Shown: piece by piece, positions 34,912 through 43,928 of the stretch
How positions within the stretch are numbered: the stretch's first letter is position 1
Layout of the letters: each line of letters starts with the position of its first letter
Assembly (NCBI RefSeq): GCF_963676485.1
Contig: NZ_OY781114.1
Span: forward strand, 3,240,501-3,304,500
DNA: 64,000 nucleotides
Direction: 5' to 3'
From: an uncultured Cohaesibacter sp.
GTDB taxonomy: Bacteria > Pseudomonadota > Alphaproteobacteria > Rhizobiales > Cohaesibacteraceae
The notes under the pieces: generated by a model
Databases searched by the model: none
What the model was told of the DNA's origin: nothing
The model's input: only the letters and a program-made list of their open reading frames with translations
Made by a program: the position numbers and the translations under genes

Positions 34912-36261
34912 CTATTTCATAATGATGGTGTCGGCCATGGTTGCCTTATATTCCGCTTCCACGTCGGCAACGGCATCCGCTACGCTCTTCTGGCCGGTCC
35001 ATGATGCTTCCAGCCCCTTGAACATGATGGTCCAGAAGGTGCCGAATTCGGTATTGTTCGGCATGGACACCGCGTGCGGTAACAGGCGTTCGGTGGCTTC
35101 GGAGGCCCACCGGTCATTGGCATAAAGCGGAATGGATGTCTGATCCTGACCAATCGCCAGATGGCCGGACTTGATGGCATGCAGGGTATTGAGGCGTGGC
35201 TCTGAGGCTATGGAAACGAGCTGGGACGACACTTCAGCCACATCGTCATCACCGGTGTTGCTGATCAGATAGACCAGAGGATGGGTAACGGTGTTCGGCT
35301 TGCCATTGTCGTTGCCTTCGGGAATAAGCGAAAACTGGATATTGCCGAAGAAGTCCTGCTGACCTTCTTTCTTGTAGCGCGCATAATGCCAGGTGCCGCC
35401 ATGCCAGATGCCAGCCTTGCCGTTGGCCACTTCGCTGTACCATTGGCCCCAATCGGTGCCCAGATGGGTCGGGGAGGTGACGCCCATTTCCACCGCATCA
35501 GCGAAGAACTGATACATGTCCGTCATGGCCTGTTTGTTGAAGACCAGCTTTCCGGTTTCCTCATCCTGAATTTCACCGCCGAAGCTGACATAAAATTGCC
35601 AGTAATCCGGGCCGTTGGAAACGCGCGGGTAGAAACCATGCCCCTTCTCGACAAGACCGGCATCCTGCATTTTCTTGGCGTCGTTAAGGGCATCATAAAG
35701 GGTATAGTCGCCAGCTTCGATTTTGGCAGGCAGCTCTTCAAGCTGTTCGTCGCTATAGCCGATTGCCTTCATGTGAGGTTTATAGAAGAAGAAGGGGCGG
35801 GATTCCGCATCCTGTGGCACCCCCCAAACCTGACCATTGAAGGAAGCAATATTGATGAGGTTGGGATAGATCTGGTTGATCGGCCAAGCATCAAGGTCGA
35901 TATAGTCTTCGATGGGCCGGATGAGGCCGGATTGTGACCATGGAGCGATGTCTTCATGGCCGGTCACAATGATGTTCGGCGCTGTTTTTGATTCCGCGGC
36001 CAATGTGACGGCCTGTTTGAAATCGTCCCAGCTGGTGAAGGCTTTCTTTTCCACCTTGATGGTCATATCGTCGCCACGGATGGCGGCTTCCCGCATCAAT
36101 TCTTCTGCTGCAATTTCGATATTGTCGACGCGATAGTTCTCGTTCTCACCGGTCCCACCAGACCAGACGCTGATGGTGTAATCTTTGGCGAATGTTGCGG
36201 TGCTGGACAGAGCAAGCGCAGCGGTCACGGCCGCAACCTTGAGGGTTTTGGAAATGGTCAT
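34912..36261 (-). CDS. ABC transporter extracellular solute-binding protein (family 1)
   Basis: A 449-residue protein with a signal peptide (cut after SSTATFA, about residue 25) and the long two-lobe fold of family 1 binding proteins (KDYTISVWSGGTGENENYR at the mature start). GGAGA precedes the ATG. It begins the minus-strand operon binding protein-permease-permease-ATPase-GDPD-LacI-IMPase. With the GDPD and phosphatase downstream, the likely ligand is a glycerophosphodiester, perhaps glycerophosphoinositol; a sugar or polyol cannot be excluded. Confidence 0.88.
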   Translation of the reverse strand: MTISKTLKVAAVTAALALSSTATFAKDYTISVWSGGTGENENYRVDNIEIAAEELMREAAIRGDDMTIKVEKKAFTSWDDFKQAVTLAAESKTAPNIIVTGHEDIAPWSQSGLIRPIEDYIDLDAWPINQIYPNLINIASFNGQVWGVPQDAESRPFFFYKPHMKAIGYSDEQLEELPAKIEAGDYTLYDALNDAKKMQDAGLVEKGHGFYPRVSNGPDYWQFYVSFGGEIQDEETGKLVFNKQAMTDMYQFFADAVEMGVTSPTHLGTDWGQWYSEVANGKAGIWHGGTWHYARYKKEGQQDFFGNIQFSLIPEGNDNGKPNTVTHPLVYLISNTGDDDVAEVSSQLVSIASEPRLNTLHAIKSGHLAIGQDQTSIPLYANDRWASEATERLLPHAVSMPNNTEFGTFWTIMFKGLEASWTGQKSVADAVADVEAEYKATMADTIIMK

Positions 36262-36597
36262 CCCGAAGTCTCCATGAAAAGATAATTAGCTGAAATATGG
36301 CTCTACGCGAATGCGTATTGGTTAGATGAAGGCTTTTGCACGCGTGTGCATTGCCCAAATCTAAGCGGCCTCCGTGACATGAATATTACGGTTTGCCAGA
36401 ATCTTTGTGACAGGGAGAAGGGGGATGATTTTTTACGCAGAGTGGCACAAATCTGCGGGTTTACTATTTATACCGGGGATGAAAGCGGGGTAGTTTGTTC
36501 TTGCTGCATATTCTTGTCCCCAATCGGGCAGGAAATAAATATGCTTGGAAGAGCCCCGTCTGGTGACGGGGCTCTTTTGAAAGGTGCAGGCAGTAAC
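36262..36597. other. Region upstream of the binding-protein gene, with terminator
   Basis: This 336-bp gap should hold the promoter of the minus-strand ABC operon. It also holds the terminator at 36549-36578 of the next minus-strand operon. I see no clear operator for the LacI protein. Confidence 0.4.
36549..36578 (-). terminator. Terminator of the liv/AKR-RidA operon
   Basis: AAGAGCCCCGTC and GACGGGGCTCTT form a perfect 12-bp stem around the loop TGGT, 20 bp past the end of the AKR-RidA gene. TTTT follows on the plus strand, and only a short T-run on the minus strand. Confidence 0.7.
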
Positions 36598-38061
36598 CTA
36601 TGCGGGGAGTATGGCCTCTGCTTCGATTTCCACGCGATAGGGGCCAACGAGCTTGGCCACCTGCAGCAGGGTGTTGGCGGGGCAAACCTCCGAGAAGAAA
36701 CGCCCATGCGCAATGGACACCGCTTCGCAGTCTTCCACATCGACAAGATAGATGCGTGTGCGCACCACATGTTCCGGACCTGCCCCATGAGCGCGAATGG
36801 CGCCGATGATTTTGTCCAGAATGTAAGTCGCCTGTGCTCCTGCATCGTTGGGGGCGACCGCATGGTCCGCGCCATGGGTTGCCGTGGTGCCTGAGACGAG
36901 AATGCGGTCGCCAACGCGGATGGCGCGGCAATAGCCTGCCAATGGCTCCCATTGCGAGCCGGAGAAAACGCGGGCGCGATCAGCAAGGTTCGGGTCTTGT
37001 ACAGCTGGATTGACCGGAGCAATCGAGGAAAGGTGATGGGAGAGATCGCCAGATGCGGTCAGGAATGGAGGCTTGCGATACTCATCGCCACAGTCACCCG
37101 GCACGGGGGCCATATGGGCAAAGGCAGCATCCAGCGCGGCATAGTCTTCGGCATCAAGAGCGAATTTGAAGACATTAAGGTTGCTGGCGCGATGCTCTGC
37201 TTCGGTGATGCGTGCGCCGATGATGGTTGCTGCAACCGAGGCATGCTCCAGCACCCAGCGGCTGGCGACGTTGGAAAGCGAAACGCCATGCTTCTTGGCG
37301 ATGGCATCGGCGGTTGCCAGCAGGGTTTGAAACGCATCCCACCCACCGGCCGTGTCGATGAAGCGCTTGTATTTCATGCGGCTCCAGTCGGTGATCTCCA
37401 ATGGCTCAGGCTTGTCCAACCATTTCTCGGAGATGAAGCCACCGCAAAGCGTGCCATAGGCCAGCAGCTTGATGCCATATCGAGCGCATAACGCAGACAG
37501 TGGACCCGCAGCACGACGGTCAACCAGCGAGAAGCTGACCTGATTGGAGACGATCTTGATGCCTTCCTCAAGCGCCAGGGCCAGATGGGCTGCGTCGAAA
37601 TTGGTGACACCAATGGCTTTGATGAGGCCTTCATCGCGCAGCTTTTCAAGCTCATGCATGGCGTCGAGCCAACGCGGGTCTTCAAAGCTCCACCAATGGA
37701 ACTGCAACAGGTCAACCGCATCGACACCAAGCCGGTCAAGGCGTTCCTGCACTCCGGTACGCACGATTTGTGGTGTCATCGGGCCGGGCTCCGGGCACCA
37801 TTTGGTGAAGGCGCGGATCGGGGTGTCCTTGGGGCTGTTGGCGAGTAGGGCTCCGGTGATCAGCTCGGCGGAGCCATAATGGTCGGCCATATCGAAGCTG
37901 TCAAAGCCTGCCTCAGCATAGGCGGCAAGACGCGGGGCTGTTTTTTGCGGATCCAACAGGTCTCCGTCCTTTTCCAGATCGGCAACCTGCCACAAACCAC
38001 AAACGAGGCGGGAGATATTGAGCCCGGGGGCGAGATCGATGTGATCAGGTGTGTCAGACAT
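36598..38061 (-). CDS. Aldo/keto reductase fused to a RidA (YjgF) domain
   Basis: A 487-residue protein. Residues about 10-325 are an aldo/keto reductase barrel with the catalytic set Asp and Tyr (FDMADHYGSAE), Lys (AFTKWCP) and His (LLQFHWWSF). Residues about 355-487 are a RidA/YjgF domain with ILVSGTTATHG and the substrate-binding Arg region VVRTRIYLVDVED. Known: RidA hydrolyses reactive enamines and imines; AKRs reduce carbonyls with NADPH. The fusion suggests that the two reactions follow one another. The ATG overlaps the livM stop by eight bases, so it belongs to the livGFHM operon. A paralogous AKR without the RidA part is at 42822. Confidence 0.88.
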   Translation of the reverse strand: MSDTPDHIDLAPGLNISRLVCGLWQVADLEKDGDLLDPQKTAPRLAAYAEAGFDSFDMADHYGSAELITGALLANSPKDTPIRAFTKWCPEPGPMTPQIVRTGVQERLDRLGVDAVDLLQFHWWSFEDPRWLDAMHELEKLRDEGLIKAIGVTNFDAAHLALALEEGIKIVSNQVSFSLVDRRAAGPLSALCARYGIKLLAYGTLCGGFISEKWLDKPEPLEITDWSRMKYKRFIDTAGGWDAFQTLLATADAIAKKHGVSLSNVASRWVLEHASVAATIIGARITEAEHRASNLNVFKFALDAEDYAALDAAFAHMAPVPGDCGDEYRKPPFLTASGDLSHHLSSIAPVNPAVQDPNLADRARVFSGSQWEPLAGYCRAIRVGDRILVSGTTATHGADHAVAPNDAGAQATYILDKIIGAIRAHGAGPEHVVRTRIYLVDVEDCEAVSIAHGRFFSEVCPANTLLQVAKLVGPYRVEIEAEAILPA

Positions 38062-39052
38062 CTGTTTTTCGTCCTTCAGATAGAGAATTCAAGTCGCGAC
38101 GAAGGGCCCGCCGCAATGGTGTGCGCAGCGTGCCTGCCTCACCCAGAATGCCGTAAGGGCGCAATAACAGCACTAGGCAGAGAGCAACGCCGATGAGTAC
38201 GATTTGCAGGGAAGCTGCGCGGGCCTGCTGATCGGGTGGGAAGACACCGGCTACGAGGCTGCCCGACAAGGCCCAGATGGCCCAGACCAGCACCGCACCA
38301 AGAATGGCACCACGCATATTGCCAGAGCCTCCGACAATCAACATGGTCCATACCTGAAAGGTGAGGGTTGGCATGTAATTGTCTGGCGCGATAAAGCCGA
38401 TGAAATGGGCTTGCGCCGCACCGCCCAGCCCCATGACAAAGCCGCCGATGGCAAAGGCTTGTAGTCGATAGGTGACAGGATCTTTGCCAAGCGCCTTGGC
38501 TGCTTCTTCATCTTCGCGCAAGGCGCGGAGTACTCGGCCCCAAGGGGAACGCGTGAGTTGCTGTAGCGCGAAATAGCAGACCAGCACCAGAAGGATCAGC
38601 ACGCCCAGATTGGCGACGGCAAACAGGCTGGGATTTTCTGCCAGCTCTCCGAATGGGCGCGGAATGAAGCCGATCCCGAAGGGGCCGCCCGTGATGCCTT
38701 CCAGATTGAGCAGTGCCAGCTGGATCACCACCGCTGCACCGAAGGTGGCGATGGCCAGATAGTCTGACCGGAGGCGCAAGGTCAGCGCACCGAGCAGGAA
38801 GCACAGAAATCCTGCCCCCAGCCCTCCGCCAAGCCAGCCGATAATGATCGGTAGATCAAAACCCCCAAGGCGTCCGTCAATGGCAGGCGTTGTCAGGATA
38901 GACGAGACATAGGCCCCAACGGCGACAAAGCCGGCAACGCCGACATTGAAGAGGCCGGTCTGGCCCCATTGCAGATTGAGGCCAAGGCAGATAACTGCGT
39001 AAGTCAGGGCCATGGTGAGGAAAAAGGCGCCGTAAGAAAGAAGATCAATCAT
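38054..39052 (-). CDS. livM: Branched-chain-type ABC transporter permease (LivM)
   Basis: A 332-residue membrane protein with about nine helices and the LivM pattern (ALRLRSDYLAIATFGAAVVI, GITGGPFGIGF). The start at 39052 is set by the ATGA overlap with the livH stop. It pairs with LivH as permease of a HAAT-family importer. It overlaps the AKR-RidA gene by eight bases. Confidence 0.92.
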   Translation of the reverse strand: MIDLLSYGAFFLTMALTYAVICLGLNLQWGQTGLFNVGVAGFVAVGAYVSSILTTPAIDGRLGGFDLPIIIGWLGGGLGAGFLCFLLGALTLRLRSDYLAIATFGAAVVIQLALLNLEGITGGPFGIGFIPRPFGELAENPSLFAVANLGVLILLVLVCYFALQQLTRSPWGRVLRALREDEEAAKALGKDPVTYRLQAFAIGGFVMGLGGAAQAHFIGFIAPDNYMPTLTFQVWTMLIVGGSGNMRGAILGAVLVWAIWALSGSLVAGVFPPDQQARAASLQIVLIGVALCLVLLLRPYGILGEAGTLRTPLRRALRRDLNSLSEGRKTDV

Positions 39053-39963
39053 GCTGCAGCCTTTCCGAAAATGCCCTGCGGCCGCAACAAAAGCATGGCG
39101 ACAAGGATGACAAAGGAGACAGCGGCCCGCCATTCGGCTCCGATGATCTGCACGGTGAAGGCTTCGGCGAGCCCGACCATCAGTCCGGCGATCATGGCCC
39201 CGGGGACAGAACCGATACCTCCTAGAATTGAGGCGGCAAAGAGCGGCAGCAGCAGATCAAGCCCCATGGTGGGGCGAATCTGGACAACCACGCCGGACAT
39301 GATGCCGCCAACAGCGGCAAGGGCTGCACCCAGCATCCAGACCATGCGGATGACTGCACGGGTGTCGATCCCCGCAAGGCTGGCGAGATCAGGGTTTTCC
39401 GACACGGCTCGCATGGAGCGCCCTGCAGCAGATCTGGTAAGCAACAGATGCACCGCAATCACCATGATGACGGCCAGCACCAGAACCAGAAGCTGGTCGG
39501 GTGTGGCTCTGAGACCGGGCAGAATTGGGCGCGATATCTGCAATGCATTGGTGAAATAGGCCGGACTGGAGGTGTAGATGAACTCCAGCAGATTGCGCAA
39601 TGCCAGCGCCGCGCCGAAAGATGACATCACCAGAATGATCTGTGCCGAGCCCGCTTTGCGCAGGCGGCCGAAAAGCAGCCAGTCCACCGTGAGAGCAACC
39701 AGACCAGTCAGGACCATGGAGGCGACCATGGCAATCGGCACCGACCAGCCAAAGGAGAAGGGGCCGATCGGTGTGCCAAGGCCGGGCAGCATGGCGCCAA
39801 GGGCTGCGCTGACTGTGAGGGCGAGATAGGCGCCCCAGGACAGCATTTCGCCATGCGCAAAGTTGGCAAAACGCAAGATGGAATAGGTGAGCGTGACGCC
39901 TATGGCACCAAGGCCGATGATCGAGCCATTCACGAGGCCATCCATGATGGGTTGCAAGGTCAT
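39049..39963 (-). CDS. livH: Branched-chain-type ABC transporter permease (LivH)
   Basis: A 304-residue membrane protein with the LivH signature at its start (GSIIGLGAIGVTLTYSILRFANFAHGEM) and about eight helices. It has four-base overlaps with livF upstream and livM downstream. The HAAT family moves amino acids, amides and also aromatic or nitrogenous compounds, so the gene name does not fix the substrate. Confidence 0.92.
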   Translation of the reverse strand: MTLQPIMDGLVNGSIIGLGAIGVTLTYSILRFANFAHGEMLSWGAYLALTVSAALGAMLPGLGTPIGPFSFGWSVPIAMVASMVLTGLVALTVDWLLFGRLRKAGSAQIILVMSSFGAALALRNLLEFIYTSSPAYFTNALQISRPILPGLRATPDQLLVLVLAVIMVIAVHLLLTRSAAGRSMRAVSENPDLASLAGIDTRAVIRMVWMLGAALAAVGGIMSGVVVQIRPTMGLDLLLPLFAASILGGIGSVPGAMIAGLMVGLAEAFTVQIIGAEWRAAVSFVILVAMLLLRPQGIFGKAAA

Positions 39964-40697
39964 TGGACTTTCTCCTTGGCACAGCCGCCAAGATAGAGCT
40001 CGGTGACAACTGGATCCCCTGCAAGATCAGAGGACGGGGCATCATGGGCCACTTTCCCTTCCACGAGAATGACGCCGCGCGAAGCGACCTCTAGTCCAAC
40101 GCGTACATTTTGCTCGACAAGAAGGATGGTGACACCGCTCTGGTTGATCTTTTTGATGCGGTCGAACACTTCATCAACCAGCCTGGGGGACAGACCTGCG
40201 GAGGGTTCGTCAAGAATCAGCAGGGCAGGGTCCGTGATGAGGGCGCGGGCCACTGCGAGCATTTGCCGTTGACCACCCGAAAGGGCGCCTGCACGTGTGG
40301 CTGGTCTCGTTGCCAGATCGGGGAACATGGCGAACATCGCCTCTATGCGTTCCGAGCGCAGCTGCTTGGGCAGGATTTGAGCGGAGATCTGAAGATTTTC
40401 GCGGATGCTCATCTGGGTGAAAATATTCTCTGTTTGCGGCACGAAGGTCATGCCGCTATGCAGTTTCAGATGAGCGGGGAGGTGGGTGATATTCTCTTCT
40501 TTTAGTACCACCATGCCCGAATGAATGGGCACCAAACCGGCAATCGCTTTCACGAGGGTTGATTTGCCAGCGCCATTGGGGCCAAGCAGAACCACGAATT
40601 CGCCCTGCTGAACTGTCAGATCGATGCCATTGATGATGGGCAGGTCGGGTTGATAGCCCGCATGCAGGGTATGCAGCGTCAGGATGTCGTTCGTCAT
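39960..40697 (-). CDS. livF: Branched-chain-type ABC transporter ATPase (LivF)
   Basis: A 245-residue ATPase with Walker A GPNGAGKST, signature SGGQRQMLAVARAL, Walker B LLILDEPSAGLS and switch region LVEQNV, in which Gln/Asn-type residues replace the usual His, as in other LivF proteins. It overlaps livG and livH by four bases each. Confidence 0.93.
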   Translation of the reverse strand: MTNDILTLHTLHAGYQPDLPIINGIDLTVQQGEFVVLLGPNGAGKSTLVKAIAGLVPIHSGMVVLKEENITHLPAHLKLHSGMTFVPQTENIFTQMSIRENLQISAQILPKQLRSERIEAMFAMFPDLATRPATRAGALSGGQRQMLAVARALITDPALLILDEPSAGLSPRLVDEVFDRIKKINQSGVTILLVEQNVRVGLEVASRGVILVEGKVAHDAPSSDLAGDPVVTELYLGGCAKEKVQ

Positions 40698-41512
40698 GCT
40701 GCGTCCCCCAGATAGGCGCGCACGACTTCGGGGTCACGGATGACTGCATCGGGCGCACCTTCCGCCAGCTTCTGGCCCAGCGCCATGACCATCACCCGGG
40801 AACAGAGCCGCGCCACCATATCCATATTATGCTCGATCAGCAGGATCGTTACGCCTCGTTCATTAAGGGCAACAATCCGTGCCATGATCTCTTGCAGCAG
40901 GGTCGGGTTAACGCCCGCGGCCGGTTCGTCAAGCAGGATGACCTCGGGATCGGCCATCAGGATACGTGCCAGTTCGAGCAGCTTGCGCTGTCCGCCGGAA
41001 AGCACACGGGCCTTTTCATTCTCCAGATGAGAGAGCATTAGGAAATCGGTGAGGTGACGGGCTTTTTCGAGGGCTCGGGCTTCGTCGTGACGGCTTTTGC
41101 CCGGGCGGAAAAAGGCGCTGATGGCGCGTTCCCCCGATTGGTTCTGTGCACCACATAACACATTTTCCAGCACGGTCATTTCGGGAAAGGGGTGGGGAAT
41201 CTGAAAGGTTCGACCCAGCCCGCGCTTTAGTCGCTTCTCAGCGCCTTCGCGACTGACCTCCCGTCCCTTGAGCAATATGGAGCCTGTACTTGGAAGCAGG
41301 GACCCGGCCAACATGTTGAACATGGTGGTCTTGCCTGCGCCATTGGGGCCGATAAGCCCCAGTATTTCGCCCTTATGAAGATCAAGGGACAAGCCATCCA
41401 CCGCCTTGAACCCCTGAAAGCTGCGTGTGAGCGATCGGGCAGACAGAATCACCTCTGTTTTTGGCGGGCCGGTTTCTATCGGACCTTGTGGGCCTTCCTT
41501 GGTCTGCGTCAT
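40694..41512 (-). CDS. livG: Branched-chain-type ABC transporter ATPase (LivG)
   Basis: A 272-residue ATPase with Walker A GPNGAGKTT, signature LSGGQRKLLELARIL, Walker B VILLDEPAAGVNP and switch His in LIEHNMD, the LivG form. It is the first gene of the minus-strand operon livG-livF-livH-livM-AKR/RidA, all joined by overlaps. GGGGAT precedes the ATG. It is divergent from the GntR gene at 41731, with a perfect palindrome between. Confidence 0.93.
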   Translation of the reverse strand: MTQTKEGPQGPIETGPPKTEVILSARSLTRSFQGFKAVDGLSLDLHKGEILGLIGPNGAGKTTMFNMLAGSLLPSTGSILLKGREVSREGAEKRLKRGLGRTFQIPHPFPEMTVLENVLCGAQNQSGERAISAFFRPGKSRHDEARALEKARHLTDFLMLSHLENEKARVLSGGQRKLLELARILMADPEVILLDEPAAGVNPTLLQEIMARIVALNERGVTILLIEHNMDMVARLCSRVMVMALGQKLAEGAPDAVIRDPEVVRAYLGDAA

Positions 41513-41610
41513 TACATCCCCAGATTCTTGCTGATCTGCTTCTTGTTGGTCTGTCCGACTGGTGAATGCGTTGGTTGTCCCATGACGCCCCTGGCGGATT
41601 TATATCTTAT

Positions 41611-41626
41611 ATCTTTGATCAAAGAT
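41611..41626. promoter_or_regulatory. Perfect 16-bp palindrome between the divergent liv and gntR operons
   Basis: ATCTTTGATCAAAGAT is a perfect inverted repeat, about 100 bp upstream of livG and 105 bp before the GntR start. TTGACA follows closely (41629-41634) and could be a -35 box for the plus strand. I infer it is the operator of the GntR-family protein at 41731. Confidence 0.55.
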
Positions 41627-41730
41627 TATTGACACAAGCCGTATTTGCAAGCAAAAAAAGAATGAGAAACAGAAAATCCATCAAATTTGGTGGGAACCGG
41701 GTTGTTGATGGCGGGAGCGACGAGCGAACA

Positions 41731-42468
41731 ATGAAAAACATGCTGAGTGCAGATCAGACCATTGATGCAAAGGCCATTCCGGGGCTGGGGTCCGTCGCTC
41801 GGGAATCCCTGCAGGAGCGGGTTTATCAAGAGCTGGCCAAATCGTTGATGCATGGGGTCTTTGCCGCCGGACAGGTGTTGCGCATGCAGGCACTGGCCGA
41901 CACCTTGCAGGTTTCGATCATGCCGGTGCGGGAAGCTTTGGCCCGTCTTGTCTCGGACCAGGCGCTGGAAATGATGCCGAACCGCTCAACCCGCGTGCCG
42001 TTGATCAATGCCGAGCGGCTCGAGGATCTTGCTCGTGTGCGCTGTCTTATCGAGGGCGAACTGGTGCGTCTGGCCACGCCAAAGACCGATAAGGCCACGA
42101 TCGAGAACCTGCGCGATATGACGGCGGCCTGTGAGGCGGCCTTTGAAAAGCCTCTTGATGACGAGCAGGTCAGTGTCACCTCCGGGCTCAATTATCAGTT
42201 TCATTTCACCGTCTATGCGAAGGCTGGCTCGGAAGTGCTTTTGCCCGTCGTGCGCAGCTTGTGGATGCAGTCGGGGCCTTTCGTGCGTGCCTCGGCGCTT
42301 GTGTATGGCCGCAATCCCTCGATGACGGCGGTGCATCATCATTGGGCACTCATTGATGCCCTGGACAAAGGGGATGCCGAGGCTGCGGTGAGGGCCTTGC
42401 ATTGCGATATAACCCAGTCTTTCAACCTGTTGCGTCAGGACATTGCTGATGGGGAAGCCAATGAGTGA
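41731..42468 (+). CDS. GntR-family regulator with FCD-type C-terminal domain
   Basis: A 245-residue protein counted from the ATG at 41731. A frame open back to 41566 exists, but it would cover the palindrome and promoter, so the shorter start is favoured; an ATG at 41662 is another option. The winged helix (about 30-90) includes LRMQALADTLQVSIMPVREALARLVSDQAL. The ligand domain (about 95-240) is all helical and His-containing (FHFTVY, VHHHWALIDAL). It likely controls both divergent operons. It overlaps the next gene by eight bases. Confidence 0.87.
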   Translation: MKNMLSADQTIDAKAIPGLGSVARESLQERVYQELAKSLMHGVFAAGQVLRMQALADTLQVSIMPVREALARLVSDQALEMMPNRSTRVPLINAERLEDLARVRCLIEGELVRLATPKTDKATIENLRDMTAACEAAFEKPLDDEQVSVTSGLNYQFHFTVYAKAGSEVLLPVVRSLWMQSGPFVRASALVYGRNPSMTAVHHHWALIDALDKGDAEAAVRALHCDITQSFNLLRQDIADGEANE

Positions 42469-42820
42469 CAGTTTTGAATTATGGGACTTGCGGGTAGAGG
42501 TCATAGCGCCGGAAGGCGGACCGATTTATTGCGGCGCCAAGGTCGGTGATTATTTCGAATTGCGCGGCGAGATGATCCATATGCCACCCGGGCAGGGATT
42601 TTCCATCTATTCGCTGGCGGCGCTTTTGCCTCTACTGCCTGCCAAGCAGCGCGATACACATCCCAATGACTGGATGAGCACTGATGCCGAGGTTGCATGC
42701 CCGGACCCCAACTGCAGTACGCGTTTTCGCATTACGCGCATTCGCAAGCGCATATTCCGTCATGCCGAAACAACAGCCGTTCCGCTTCAAGCAGGTGTGG
42801 CTTCAGAAAGTGAGATCTGA
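42461..42820 (+). CDS. TIGR04076-family protein
   Basis: A 119-residue protein, started at the ATG at 42461 that has GGGGAAG upstream and overlaps the GntR stop. The N-terminal half has the pattern VGDYFELRGEMIHMPPGQGFSIYSLAALLPLLPAKQR (key parts VGDYFELRG and SIYSLAALLP), which fits TIGR04076. Three Cys (IYCGAK, VACPDPNC) may bind metal. The biochemical role of the family is not known. It sits between the GntR and AKR genes in a tight operon, which links it to the same pathway. Confidence 0.65.
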   Translation: MSDSFELWDLRVEVIAPEGGPIYCGAKVGDYFELRGEMIHMPPGQGFSIYSLAALLPLLPAKQRDTHPNDWMSTDAEVACPDPNCSTRFRITRIRKRIFRHAETTAVPLQAGVASESEI

Positions 42821-42821
42821 A

Positions 42822-43874
42822 ATGACGACTCTACCAAAATTCAGACTGGCGCCGGACTATGCCATTTCGCGCGTTATCCGCGGCGGGTGGCAATTGGCCG
42901 GCGGGCATGGGGTGATTGACAAGAAGGCTGCCATAGAGGACCTGATTGCGACCGCAGAAGCGGGGATTACCACATTTGATTGTGCCGATATCTATACCGG
43001 CGTTGAGGAAATCATTGGGGCTTTCCGCAAGGCCTATGCAGACAAGCATGGCTCCGAAGCGCTGGACGCCATTCATGTGCATACCAAATGCGTGCCGGAT
43101 CTTGACAAGCTGTCTCATCTCACCCGCCCGATGTTGCAGGAAACCGTTGATCGATCTCGCGTCCGTCTGGGTGTTGAACGCCTCGATCTGGTGCAGTTCC
43201 ACTGGTGGGACTATGCGCAGGGAAACTGGCTCGAAGTCATGCAGTGGCTCAATGAGTTTCGTCAGGAAGGGCGCCTGCGGTTCCTTAGCTGCACCAATTT
43301 CGACAGTGACCATGTTGCGAGCATGAAGGCTCAGGGGATACCGCTGACCACGATACAGCTGCAATATTCCCTGCTGGATAGCCGCCCGGAAAAGCGCATG
43401 GCTTCTCTTGCGGCTGCGCATGGGTTTCATTTTCTCTGTTATGGCACCGTAGCCGGTGGCTTTTTATCAGATCGTTGGCTCGGCGTTGCGGAGCCGGAAG
43501 GCGCGTTGGAAAACCGGTCCTTGACGAAATATAAGCTGATCATCGATGACTTCGGTGGCTGGGATCTTTTCCAGTCCCTTTTGCAAACCCTGCGCACCAT
43601 CGCCGACCGGCATGAAACTGACATCTCGACCATCGCTTCGGCCGCCATTCTGGAAAGGCCCGCTGTGGCCGGTGTGATTGTCGGAGCTCGCAATCGTAGC
43701 CACTTAAAGGCCAATCTGGGTATTGGCGCGGTGCGTTTGTCGCCGGACGATATGGCGGCCATCGATGCCATTCTCTCTCGCTCATGCCCGCTTGAGGGCG
43801 ATGTTTACAGCCTTGAGCGCGACCGTTCTGGTCGGCATGGGTCCATCATGAAATATAATCTCAATAAAGAATAG
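42822..43874 (+). CDS. Aldo/keto reductase
   Basis: A 350-residue AKR, counted from the ATG at 42822, one base after the previous stop; the 46 residues upstream in frame are a shadow. Catalytic residues are Asp and Tyr in FDCADIYTGVEE, Lys in VHTKCVPD and His in VQFHWWDY. It closely resembles the AKR half of the fusion at 36598 (shared GGWDLFQSLL, CYGTVAGGF and VGARN-type motifs) but has no RidA part. The two may act on stereo- or regio-isomers, or in sequence. Confidence 0.88.
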   Translation: MTTLPKFRLAPDYAISRVIRGGWQLAGGHGVIDKKAAIEDLIATAEAGITTFDCADIYTGVEEIIGAFRKAYADKHGSEALDAIHVHTKCVPDLDKLSHLTRPMLQETVDRSRVRLGVERLDLVQFHWWDYAQGNWLEVMQWLNEFRQEGRLRFLSCTNFDSDHVASMKAQGIPLTTIQLQYSLLDSRPEKRMASLAAAHGFHFLCYGTVAGGFLSDRWLGVAEPEGALENRSLTKYKLIIDDFGGWDLFQSLLQTLRTIADRHETDISTIASAAILERPAVAGVIVGARNRSHLKANLGIGAVRLSPDDMAAIDAILSRSCPLEGDVYSLERDRSGRHGSIMKYNLNKE

Positions 43875-43928
43875 GCTGAAGCCTTCGCCAAACAGGCCCA
43901 CAGGGGTCCCTTCCTACAGGAGTGTAAA

